Positions 1 through 9,561 of a stretch of 64,000 bases of DNA are shown piece by piece. Source of the DNA: Ministeria vibrans ATCC 50519. Lineage: Eukaryota > Opisthokonta > Filasterea. Each line of letters begins with the position of its first letter. Within the stretch, counting starts at the first letter, position 1. The notes under the pieces are model-generated. The model was not told the DNA's origin. It searched no databases and saw nothing but the letters and a program-made list of their open reading frames with translations. Location: assembly GCA_943704425.1 (NCBI GenBank), contig CALSCP010002159.1, forward strand, positions 66,450 through 130,449. Direction: 5' to 3'. The position numbers and the translations under genes were made by a program.

Positions 1-1
1 C

Positions 2-73
2 CGCATTGCCGCATACCTTGCCAGCGACCGCCGTCGCCCGTACAACCTCCCGTACCCGCCCAAGGAAAATTAA
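2..73 (+). CDS. C-terminal end of an unidentified protein (5' part outside window)
   Basis: The frame from base 2 is open to a TAA at 71-73 and encodes 23 residues, arginine- and proline-rich, ending PYPPKEN. It runs off the left edge, so only the tail of the last exon is visible. It lies 82 bp from the stop codon of the Alba-like gene on the other strand, the same tight tail-to-tail spacing seen for other pairs here. The tail is too short to assign a family. That it is coding at all is inferred from the clean frame and the gene spacing. Confidence 0.45.
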   Translation, partial: RIAAYLASDRRRPYNLPYPPKEN

Positions 74-155
74 AGCCAGCTATTGAACGTTTTATACAAG
101 AAATACATACAATACATACAGTACACATCATGGATAGACCATAGAATCCGTTTGG

Positions 156-779
156 TCAGACGCTCTGCTTCTCGGGACGTTGATAGCCCGGCAGGGTGGG
201 ATCAAGAGGCGCCTGAGAGAGCACAATGCGGATCGACGGCACTTTGCGCACTGCTTCGAGTGTATCAAGACCCGTCGCCGCCGGGGTGTCGTCGCGGGGC
301 TTCCACGTGTCGGTGGTAGTCTCAAAGCCAACGGTGTTTCGCTGGTGAAGGCCACCAATGCGCCGTTTGACAATCTACAGAGGCGTTGTGTTCAGCGTCG
401 CCCCAACTGGACACCACACGGCCTTACCTCCGCTACCGTCACTGCCATTGTCACCGCACGGCCCGTGCCCACAATGAAAACCTCGCCGCTCTTCTGAAGA
501 GCGCAAGAGAGACAGACAGACAGAGAGAGAGACGGAAAGTGTCAATGTTGTGCAATCAATCCAACAACACAAGTCTGCCGCCTACCTGCACTTGCGTCAT
601 TCCATAGCCAACGTAGTGTTTTACTTTCCCATGGGTCTTGATCACGAGCTGGGTGGGCCGTAAGAATGATTGAGAGACGGAAAGCAGGAAATGAAACATA
701 CCTCTCTTGGATCGGACGGTACTGTCGCTGCCTGCATCGCTGTGTCTGTAGTGGACTTTTCTAAGACGTAATGATCCAT
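156..779 (-). CDS. Alba-domain nucleic-acid-binding protein, RPP25/p20-like
   Basis: Four exons (702-779, 586-648, 428-493, 156-374) join in phase into a 141-residue protein; the 5' ends of all three introns are GT and the smallest intron is only 53 nt. The middle holds the Alba core: HGKVKHYVGYG, then GTGRAVTMAVTVAEIVKRR and a GLHQ...VGFETTTDTW stretch. That order is typical of the eukaryotic Alba branch that includes RNase P/MRP subunits Rpp20/Rpp25 and Mdp2-like proteins, which bind structured RNA. Function as an RNase P/MRP or general RNA-binding subunit is known for the family and inferred here. The start is the first ATG in the first exon. The gene is head-to-head with PRP17, 270 bp between start codons. 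Confidence 0.85.
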
Positions 780-1049
780 GTGGAGAGCAGTATTATATAA
801 TGATTGAACTAAATTGAATGATTGATTTCACAATTGAATTCTTGATGGGTGATTGATTTTGTTCCCATGTCTGACTGATTGCTGCCCTCCCTGCTCCTTT
901 TTGTAGGAAGCTTAATAAGTCCTTTAAGACTTCTCTTAATACTGAGGCGAAAAGCATTGTTGACGAATGCCTCACTCTCAGATCGAAACACGATCGAAAA
1001 CGTGTCGAAAACATCGAATCAAATAATATTCATTAATTTATATTTTTGA
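780..1049. promoter_or_regulatory. Putative divergent promoter, Alba-like gene / PRP17
   Basis: This 270-bp spacer separates two start codons facing away from each other, so both 5' UTRs and promoters must fit here or overlap. It is AT-rich near both ends. I see no firm TATA box; the call rests on position only. Confidence 0.45.
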
Positions 1050-1803
1050 ATGTCTGCTCTTGTGGCGTACGGTAGTAGCGACGAGCACGATAGCGAGGCA
1101 GAAGGATCTGGAGCCGGGGGTGTTGTGGACGTGACGCATGCTGCGCAGCTTGCGGGCATCGTGGTGAACACAGCGCCGTCCGTTGCGCCGACGTTGTCCG
1201 TCGACGCTGCCATCTCCTCCGACACGAAAATGCTCCTGTACAACGTGCCGGCGGCGATCCTCGATGCGCCGACGCAGGGCCCGTCCGATCCCCGCAGCCT
1301 CACCGCCGGGCGTGCAGTCCGCAGGAACATGCATTCGGGGTTTGTCGAGGCAGCCGCACTGGAAGATTTCCATTTTGAAAACCAACGGTAGGCCCAGCGT
1401 GCCCGCATCCGCGCCTGCATGTGCTTTGGGGCGTCTTGGGCGGCCTGTCGCTTGGTGGATTCTCTTGCGTTTATCCTTCATTTTTTGTCACAGTCTCATT
1501 TTGCGTTTTCTCTCTCTCTCTCTTCTTTTCTTGCAGCAAAACGTTTGACACTTTGGGCTATGCGATGGACCCGGCGAGCCAGACGCTGGTGGGCAACATG
1601 GACAAGGCAGCGGCGACCAATGGTGCGACAGTGGCCGAGCTGACTGCCAGTGGTCTGGCGAAGGGGAAGGGGCCCGCGAGGAAACGCAAGCGAGAGGCGT
1701 TTGGCGATGCTCAAGGTCCGACTGACTGTCTCGTCTGGCTGTGTCTCGCGTGTGCTCATTGAATTTGCTCTTGTGTTTTTTGTTTTGTTGTTATTATCAT
1801 TAT

Positions 1804-1850
<47 letters not shown>

Positions 1851-3645
1851 CTGTTGTTGTTCTGGGTCGCCGTCATTGTGTTTAGACGTGGAGGGGTTCC
1901 GAGGACCGTGGCGCGACTTTGCAGCGGATGAACAGTTTACCATGACGGAGGAGGAGAAGGCCGAGTTGGAGCGACAACGCGAAGAGTACCGCGAGCGCAA
2001 GGCCAAGATGAAGGGCGTCGAGCTGGAGGCGGCGGTGGCAGCAGTGCAGGAGAAATCTATTTTGCACATCAAGGACGCGCTGGATTACCAGGGACGGTCG
2101 TTCATGCACGCACCGACGGACACAGGGACAGTGCTGGAGACGGACGAGGCGCCTGACCGCTGTTTCTTGCCCAAGGCATGTGTGCACACGTGGGCCGCTG
2201 CGCACACCAAGGGTGTCACCATGATGCAGTTCTTTCCCCGCACCGCCCATTTGCTGCTTACCTGTGGCATGGATGGCAAAGCAAAGGTCAGTGCAAGAAG
2301 CATCAGGGAAACGTTGGTTGATTATACGATTTTTTTTTGGTAATATTTGTGGTGGTTATAGTTGTTTGAGGTGTATGGGAAGCGACGGCTGATTCGAACA
2401 TACATTGGGCACGACAAAGCGGTGCGTGCGATCGACTTCAACCATGACGGGACGCGTTTCCTGACGTGCAGCTACGACAAGCAGGTCAAGCTGTGGGACA
2501 CCGAGACGGGCGAGTGCATCCGCAAGTTTGGCACGCGCGCCATGCCCTTTTGCGTGCGCTTCAACCCTCACCCTCACAAGTCTCACCAGTTCCTTGTGGG
2601 TCTCCAGAGCAAGAAGGTCATTCAGTAAGTACTCTGTGAGTCAGGGAGAGTCTCTCCCCATTACTTGTTCTCTACTATCACAATGTTTTTCTCTGTCAAT
2701 TTGTTTCTTTCTTCCTCCTCTCTCCTTCCTTTGTTTGTCTTACCGGCTTTTATTCGATAGATTTGACATCAACTCGGGTGCGGTTGTGCAAGAGTACGAT
2801 CGTCACCAATCGTCTATCAACTCCATTACGTGGGTCGACCGCAACCGACGGTTCATCACCACTTCGGACGATAAGGTACACATTTTTTTCTTTCAATCAC
2901 TCACGGTCTCTAACCCTTTTGTCGACAGAGCATTCGCGCCTGGGAATGGGACACGCCTGTTGAAGTGAAGTTTATTGCGGAGCCCACCATGCACTCCATG
3001 CCCGCAGTGGCAGTGCACCCCTCTGGCAAGTGGATGGCTCTGCAGTCCATGGACAACCAAGTACCGCGTTCGCACCCACCTCTATCACTGTTTCTTTCTC
3101 ATCACTTTGTTTCTTTCTCTCTATCTTTGTCTCATTCTCTCTCTTTGGTCTTGTCATTACATATGTTGTCTCTTACTCACTTCCTCCTTCGCTCTCTTTT
3201 TCAGATTTACGTCTTCAGTGCGATGGATCGGTTCCGCCAGAACGGTAAGAAGCAGTTTGGTGGACATCTGGTCGCAGGCTATGCGTGTCAGCCCGACTTC
3301 TCGCCCGACGGACGTTACCTCATCTCTGGCGACTCGGAAGGCAAGCTTGTCATTTGGGACTGGAAGGTAGGGAGTAACACATTCATGTCACACTTATCAC
3401 TTTCCATACACACACACATACTCTCCCTTTCTCGTACTATGTATGGCTTTGTTTTTTTTTCACTCACCCTCTCTCTCTCGCTCTCCTCTTGCCATTCTCC
3501 CTTACCCTTTCTCCTGCAGTCGACAAAGCGCCTGTCCAAGATGCGTGCCCACGACGCCGTCACCATTTCGTCGCTGTGGCACCCGCACGAGAAGAGTCTC
3601 GTCGTCACGGCCAGCTGGGATGGCTCCATCAAAATCTGGCAATGA
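1050..3645 (+). CDS. CDC40: Pre-mRNA splicing factor PRP17/CDC40 (WD40 repeats)
   Basis: Eight exons (1050-1387, 1537-1715, 1886-2286, 2362-2624, 2761-2875, 2929-3060, 3205-3366, 3520-3645) give 571 residues, the usual PRP17 length. The N-terminal half is charged and holds a region like GFRGPWRDF; the C-terminal half is a run of WD repeats starting at HTKGVTMMQFFP and ending in SLVVTASWDGSIKIWQ. PRP17 is a second-step spliceosome factor in the nucleus. All splice phases agree, including codons split across introns. The intron after exon 2 starts GTCCGA, an unusual donor, and carries a (GTT)n tract. The stop lies 153 bp from the stop of TMEM18 on the other strand. Confidence 0.95.
1803..1860 (+). 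repeat. (GTT)n trinucleotide tract in PRP17 intron 2
   Basis: A tract of about 55 bp of TTG/GTT triplets lies between the donor at 1716 and the acceptor ending at 1885. It would be translated as poly-Cys or poly-Leu if retained, but the donor, acceptor and reading phase mark it as intronic. Confidence 0.85.
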
Positions 3646-3797
3646 GCCTTCCTTCGTAAAATGCAAGTTTTTTTTTTCCCGTTTCCTCTTCTCTCTCTCC
3701 CTCTCTTGTTCTTTATGTCATGCTGTCCCTTTTTCGCAGGACAAGATGAGTACAATTTTACATTTGACACTTATACAATGCACACTACACTTTGAAT

Positions 3798-4450
3798 TCA
3801 CTTGTCCTTGACGGCCTCGTCGCGACGACGCTGTCGCTGTTTGAGAAGAAAGGCACGGCGCATCAGCCGCATCACCATGCGAAACTGAATGAACTACAAA
3901 GCAATGAATATTGAATGGCAAGACTTGGCTGTGTGTGTGTTTGTGTGTGTACGAGAAGGAGACACCAGTTGATGATGATGGGAATGGCAACAAAGATGGC
4001 GGCAAAGAAGCCGCGCTCGTCAAAGTACTGCTCGGGTGCAATCAGTTCCCAGTTGTCCGCTGCAAGCGTATTCAGATGTTCCAAAAAGTACAACAGAGTG
4101 ACTGTGAAACGAGAATGGTTGTGAGGCAATGGCACTATGTCATGCGACATACCAAAGACCAGAGTGACGGGCACAATGAGGGCTGGGCGCGACCGTGAGG
4201 CCACGACAGCCAGGGCGGAGAGCAGATGGAAGGCACTAAGGGCAACCATGACGGGCGAGAGGTAGTCCACCTCGCGCACCATCGCCCACACGGCCGCCGT
4301 CAGTTGACCGCCCACTACGGCGCCACTGTCGCCCCCAGCGCCCGCCGCATCCGCCTCGCTGGGTCCCAAACCAAGCTGCACAGATATGCTTTCGAGCACG
4401 TCAAGGGCATTCGACACGGCGTCGCTGACACTGGCGTGGAGGATGTCCAT
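3798..4450 (-). CDS. TMEM18: TMEM18-like nuclear-envelope transmembrane protein
   Basis: Three exons (4153-4450, 3953-4101, 3798-3884) give 177 residues. After an N-terminal extension of about 70 residues with no match to animal TMEM18, the protein has hydrophobic segments around AFHLLSALAVVASRS, VTLLYFLEHLN and FFAAIFVAIPIIINW, joined by NWELIAPEQYFDERG, which corresponds to the conserved NW..F..YQYFDSRG of TMEM18. The tail is strongly basic (RQRRRDEAVKDK), as in animal TMEM18, where it carries nuclear-envelope and DNA-binding functions. Those functions come from the family and are not shown here. It is head-to-head with the SDR-like gene (178 bp between starts). Confidence 0.88.
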
Positions 4451-4628
4451 GATACAAAACGTCTGATGACCAGATGATGATGATCATGATCAATTAATCC
4501 GAATAATTCTCACTCACACAGTGAACCACCAGTGAACACAACCTCACACTTTTGAAAATTGATCTTTGTTTGTAACTGGCAGCTCATTTGGTGCATTGAG
4601 GCAGTTGTGATTTGGCTGTGGGACGCGA
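4451..4628. promoter_or_regulatory. Putative divergent promoter, TMEM18 / SDR-like gene
   Basis: A 178-bp spacer between opposed start codons. It contains GATGATGATGATCATGATCA and two copies of CCACCAGTGAA-like sequence. No known element is firmly recognised; the regulatory role is inferred from position. Confidence 0.4.
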
Positions 4629-5554
4629 ATGAAGGTGACGCTTGTTGTCGAACCGTGCGGGCACGATTTGGCAATTGCCGTTGCAGGCGAACGCGAACGC
4701 GACACGGTCACGATCCTGGCTGGTGGGGATGAGCATGCACTGTATTTGCTTCACGGGCGATTGCTTGAAGCGACGGGTCTTCAGTCCGTTGGTATGCGAA
4801 TGTGTGAAGGTTCAAGTTCACCTGATTATATTATTATGTATTCTGTCCTCTTAGTGCGTCTTGTCGACGTGTATTCGGACGAGAGTGTCCGTGAGCTTGT
4901 GCAGAGGATAGTAAATGAGTTTGGGAGACTCGACTGTGCGCTGAATTGCGTTTGCACCGCCAAACTGTTGGACGCGGACGACTGGGAGGAGGCACTCATT
5001 TCGCTTGTGAGGGTGTATCGATTCGAGGCGGAGGCCATGAGTGAGCTTGTCGCGGGCAAGATAATGTCTGGTGCTTCTATTGTGGTGGACGCCTCGTTTG
5101 CTCGGGACGAGCAGTCCCTTTGTGACGGAGTCAATGACTTGTTGCAGTCGCAGATTGCCGCGCTCGCGACGAAAAGGGGAATTCGTCTCAACGCCGTCAT
5201 GTGCTGCTCGCCAGAGACTGAGCCGTTGGTGGTTGCCAGCGAGGGTGACGCAGCGCTGTTGCGCGTGTCGCCGTTGGTGACGCTTGCTGCGCAGTCTGTC
5301 GTTGCTCTCTTTGACCAGACCAGCGACTGTTCTACGGGACGCTTGCTTGATATGCAGGTGGGTGGGCAAAAATGAGAGGAGGGACAACATTGCGGCGCGT
5401 CTGTTTACAATATCAATGCACTCTGTAGAATGAAGTTGGAGGGGACGGGCCGCGAGGGAAAACAATCAAGCGACGGCAAGCGAACCGACAGGCGTCGCAA
5501 CTGTCGTCGACTGGATCGGACTGGGTGGACGCAGTAGCGCACTGCGTTCCCTGA
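4629..5554 (+). CDS. Short-chain dehydrogenase/reductase-like protein with degenerate active site
   Basis: Three exons (4629-4791, 4855-5357, 5429-5554) give 263 residues. The 63-nt first intron keeps the frame open if retained, but it has a good GTATG donor and TTAG acceptor, and removing it restores the SDR-like DVYSDESVRELVQ. The SDR fold is recognised from KVTLVV at the start, DVYSDESV..LV..IVNEFGRLDCALN in the middle, GASIVVDAS, and RGIRLNAV. Key parts are changed: the TGxxxGIG cofactor loop reads VEPCGHDLA, NNAG reads LNCVCTA, and the Tyr-x3-Lys pair falls in CDGVN. It is therefore probably not an active dehydrogenase. The third exon adds a basic tail of about 40 residues. The specific role is unknown. 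Confidence 0.7.
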
Positions 5555-5664
5555 CTACAACACCTGTACTTCAAAAAAAAAAAAAATCTACCTGTTATAC
5601 TGTATCTGTTAGTGGATGTCGTGTGCTCGAGAGCATCAGCTAGCGAGGTGTGTATTTATGTTGA

Positions 5665-6903
5665 TTATTGGAGTGTGCCGTAGTCCTGGGAGCGCTGACG
5701 GCCCGAGTACCATCTGAAGCCGAAGAAGCCGACAAGGGCAAGACCGACGGCAAGGGCAATGCCACCGAAGAAGGAGCCAGCATCGAACTCGTGGGGGCAC
5801 GTGGTGTGCGGCGGTGAGGGCGGCGTAGGCGACGACGGACACACCAGCACGCGCGAGCATTTCTCCAGGTCCTCTGGCTCCACACACGAATCGGTGGCGT
5901 CACACCAGCCACAGCCGTAGTTACCCATTGACTGGCACGACGTACAGTTGGACGCGTAGTGACAGTACAGTTGGCACGAGTCGCTGGCAGCGCCACCAGT
6001 GGCGGGACACGTCGAGGCGGTCGACAGGCATGTGCCGTTGCTGCTAAACGTCGAGTAGGTGGCACCAGGGCACCATTGGCAGGTACGGTCGCGCACGCAC
6101 AGGTCACATGCAAAGTACTGAGAGCAGTCGCTGCAGAGAGAAAGAGGCATTGCTGCGTCAGAAAGGGTACAACAAAACACTGGCAGGCGTACCAAGTGTG
6201 CGAGGCAGGGCAGGCCGCCCAGACAGGGTCGGTTTTCAAGACACAGCGGTGCTGGCGCTGCACAGAGACGGACGCGACGGAAGTGGATGAGCAACGCACT
6301 TGTTTCCCTCTCCCTTCATCTTACCAGAGCGCCGGCCGGAGCAGGGTGCACACAATCGGCCACCCAGTTGCACTGAGTGCCGTTTCCAACCTTGAGGCAG
6401 TCGTTGCAGTTCCCTGCGTTGCGACGAGAGGGGAAAAAGAGTTTTGAGGAGAGTCACTCCTTAACGCGTAAAAAAAAATACACAAAAACAGCCCAATTCA
6501 AGCTGGTTGGGCACGCCGGTGATCACACAGTACACGACTCGCGCCATAGACCGCGAACAGCCGCAAAAGAGACGACAAAACGAAAGGATGACAAACAAAA
6601 AAAAAGAAAGAAAAAAAAAAACATCCCATCAAATAAAAGAGAGACACGAGAACAGACGAAGACGACGGGGGGGAGGACAGGATATGGCACGGGCAAGCGG
6701 GGAGGGTGGAGGCGGAGGCAGAGAATCCCCCACACACAAACACTCATTCGTCACTCACTCACTCACTCACTCACTCACTCACTCACTCACTCACTCACTC
6801 ACTCACTCACTCACTCACCTGTGATCGTGCAAATGTCGGCGTTGGCGCCGCCCAGCATGGCGAGCAGCACAATGACGGAGATGGTTACGGCGACGTACTT
6901 CAT
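5665..6903 (-). CDS. Type I membrane protein with PSI-like Cys repeats and CD164-like tail
   Basis: Four exons (6819-6903, 6325-6413, 6193-6257, 5665-6130) give 234 residues. It starts with a signal peptide (MKYVAVTISVIVLLAMLGGANA). The ectodomain has PSI/plexin-type cysteine patterns with CNDC, CQWC and GWCDATDSC blocks, then a Pro-rich spacer, a single membrane segment (FFGGIALAVGLALVGFFGF) and a short tail ending DYGTLQ. The segment GGI...G....FFGF followed by a basic stretch and Y-x-T-L resembles CD164/endolysin, where the YxxΦ signal sends the protein to endosomes and lysosomes. Endolysosomal location is an inference from that motif. Exon 1 ends inside a (GTGA)n array that itself forms the splice donor. 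Confidence 0.75.
6751..6818 (-). repeat. (GTGA)n array forming the 5' splice site region
   Basis: On the + strand this is an uninterrupted TCAC repeat. In the sense of the minus-strand gene it reads GTGAGTGAGTGA, starting exactly at the exon 1 donor. Every 4 nt of the array is therefore a consensus-like GTGAGT donor. The rest of the 405-nt intron holds purine-rich and poly-A tracts. Confidence 0.9.
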
Positions 6904-7078
6904 GATAAAATAACTGAGCAGTCAGAAGTGAGACTGAGAAGTGAGAAGCTTTGAGAACTGAGAAGTTTAATCAGAAGTGAACGACTTTATTTATTCAAAA
7001 GTCAAAACTCAAATACTTTCTTTGCCGCTCTTTCTACCTGTCGCACTTTGGAAGCCCTAGGAATACGGACGATCGGCC
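6904..7078. promoter_or_regulatory. Putative divergent promoter, PSI/CD164-like gene / LSM2
   Basis: A 175-bp spacer between opposed start codons. The left part has several AGTGAGA/AGAAGTGA copies (about 6925-6985), a short degenerate direct repeat. The promoter role is inferred from position. Confidence 0.4.
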
Positions 7079-8006
7079 ATGTTGTTCTACAGGTACGTTG
7101 CACGCCAGTGACGCAGTTGGGTCTCTCACTCTTTCTCCTCTCTCACTCCAACGCAACAGCTTCTTCAAGTCCCTTGTTGGTACGTGCTGCCTTAAGAGGA
7201 CCCTTGTAGTGCCCCTCCTCCGTCTCACTGTCGCTGTTTCGCTCTCTGAAACATCAACGCGACGTTTTTCTTTTTTTTTTTTGTTACTTTTGTCTCTTGT
7301 CCTTTCTCTGTTCGTGTGTTTGACCCGCTGTGCACAATCACAACTAACGAGTTTATGTGCATTGTTCTTGGGTTTGTGCAGGCAAGGAGGTCACAGTCGA
7401 GTTGAAAAACGGTTCGTTCTATGTGTTGTTCTTCTCACTGTGTATCACTTCTCTCTCTCACTGTGTTTCGATCACTTGTCTTCTCTCTCTCACTGTGTTT
7501 CGATCACTTGTCTTCTCTCTCTCATTGTGTTTCGATCACTTGTCTTCTCTCTCTCACTGTGTTTCGATCACTTGTCTTCTCTCTCTCATTGTGTTTCGAT
7601 CACTTGTCTTCTCTCTCTCATTGTGTTTCGATCACTTGTCTCGTTCTCTCTTTCTCTCTTCTCTTCATTCGCTCTCTCTCTCTCTTCTGAAGTATTTGTT
7701 TTTGTCGTTTAGGGCTCGCCGTCACCGGCACGCTTCACTCTGTGGATCAGTTTCTCAACATCAAGTTGCATGACATCTCTGTGAATGACCCCGACAAGTT
7801 TCCTCACATGGTACAACTGACATATATACCAACGACAAGATGTAATAATGTTTTTGCTGCACCTCAAGGCGGCCGTGAAGAACTGTTTTGTGCGCGGTTC
7901 GGTTGTGCGATATGTACACATTCCACGCGATGACGTCGACGTGGAGCTGCTGCAGGATGCCTCACGCCGTGGACTCTCTGCGTCGCAGTCAGCGGTCAAG
8001 GCATGA
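7079..8006 (+). CDS. LSM2: U6 snRNA-associated Sm-like protein LSm2
   Basis: Five exons (7079-7092, 7160-7179, 7382-7411, 7713-7810, 7869-8006) encode 99 residues. The protein begins MLFYSFFKSLVGKEVTVELK, nearly identical to LSm2 elsewhere, with Sm1 (GTLHSVDQFLNIKL) and Sm2 (FVRGSVVRYVHIP) motifs in place. LSm2 is part of the LSm2-8 ring on U6 snRNA and of the cytoplasmic LSm1-7 decay ring. The first three exons are only 14, 20 and 30 nt long; the phases and the very strong conservation make the model secure. Intron 3 contains a tandem minisatellite. Confidence 0.96.
7448..7642 (+). repeat. Intronic minisatellite in LSM2 intron 3
   Basis: About six head-to-tail copies of a roughly 30-nt unit, with core TGTTTCGATCACTTGTC followed by TTCTCTCTCTCA. 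Copies differ mainly at one C/T position. It lies between the donor at 7412 and acceptor at 7712 and adds a long pyrimidine tract to the intron. Confidence 0.9.
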
Positions 8007-8138
8007 CGCGACACGAACCACAGATGTATAGTATGAAAAACAATGTTGGGACAAACCGAAATGTGTCAGAGGGAAAGAGAAGTTGAAATGACTGTTCTCA
8101 AGTCGTGTAATTGGTAAAAAAAGAGTGACAAAAGGCTA

Positions 8139-9502
8139 CTACTGGTCGACTTCGTCGCTGGCCATTTTGTCCTTGATGCACAGAAGGAGCCCCTTGAAGC
8201 CACGGTACGCGGCCGACGACTTTTTCTACGCAGAAACGCATATGAGGAGACGTATAAGGAGGCGAATGAGGAGGGAGAGAGAAAGTGAGAGAGCGCGAGG
8301 GCTTACGTCGTCTTGTCCTCGCTGTGCGCGCTTCTTCATGATGTCAATAAACTCGCGATGCGACAGCTCACCGTCCGCTACAATAGAGAGGAGAAGATAA
8401 GACACGAGACATACTAAGGATGAAGCACACACATATACGTACAGTCCTTGTCGAAGAGGTTGAAGATAATGTCGACGAGGTTGTCAGTCAGCTGCACATT
8501 GGCAACGGCCACTGCCGAGCGCTTGAAGTCATCTGATGTGACAAAAAGTAGAAAGAAAGTAACACAAAAACGCGGTGTAAGAGAAAGAGAGAGATGAGTG
8601 GCAGAGCGAGAAGGAGAGGGGAGAGACCTTTGGAGACGGAGGCACCAGCAGCAGAGTAGAGGCGCAGGGCAGCATCCACATCGTCAATGGCCTTGAGGAA
8701 GGCCCCCATCGACACCCACTCGGCCTTGGTCACTCCCTGTAGTGCATAGACCCAGTCAGTCATACATACATGCAGTCACATGCACACACACCCCTATGGG
8801 CGTCCCTCTTCAAGAGCCTCTCAATATCTCAGCTTAATGTGTACCTCTTGACCTTTGCGCTTCTTTGCTCGCTTAATGTAGTCTTTATTGTCGCTCAGGT
8901 TTGAGTACGACAGCAAAAGCGACGCAAATTTGGCTTCCTACTCCAAAAAAATTACATTATTCAAACGCATCTAACTTTTGTGTTTTACCTTCATCTTTCC
9001 ATTTGTCTGATTCCGCTCAAACTCAATTTCCATCAACTCATTCTGCAAATCAGCCACAAACCTGAATCAAAGTGCGAGAGAGGAAAGGAAGCAAAGTGAG
9101 AAGGAATACACAGAAACAAAGTAAGAGAAGACAAAGAAACAAAGAGAGAGAGAGAGAGAGATACAAAGTGATTGGGATAATAATGTAGAAAGAGAGAACA
9201 AACAAGGGAGACAGCGATTTTCTTTAGTGGGTTTGTCCGTGTGTGGGTTTCAACCGTACTTGCCAAATGTCTTAAAGTCAAGATGGGCCTTCCCCTCTGC
9301 ACCAAAGAAGAAGTTAAGAAGGGGCGAGCGGGCAAGACGCTTGCGGACGTCACGCACTAAAGAGCGAGCGAGAGAGAAAGAATACAAACACACACACACA
9401 GATAGTGAGTGATTGATTGAGTGAGTGAGTAGCAGTACCGCGTTCGCCCTTGGTCGCGGCACTTGTCACCACCTGCTGCACCCGCCCAAACTACACACAC
9501 AC

Positions 9503-9561
<59 letters not shown>

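Noticed and set aside
7098-7773. Long + strand frames rich in Leu, Ser and Phe over LSM2
   Set aside because: They come from (CT)n and the intronic minisatellite. The LSM2 exons in another frame are conserved.
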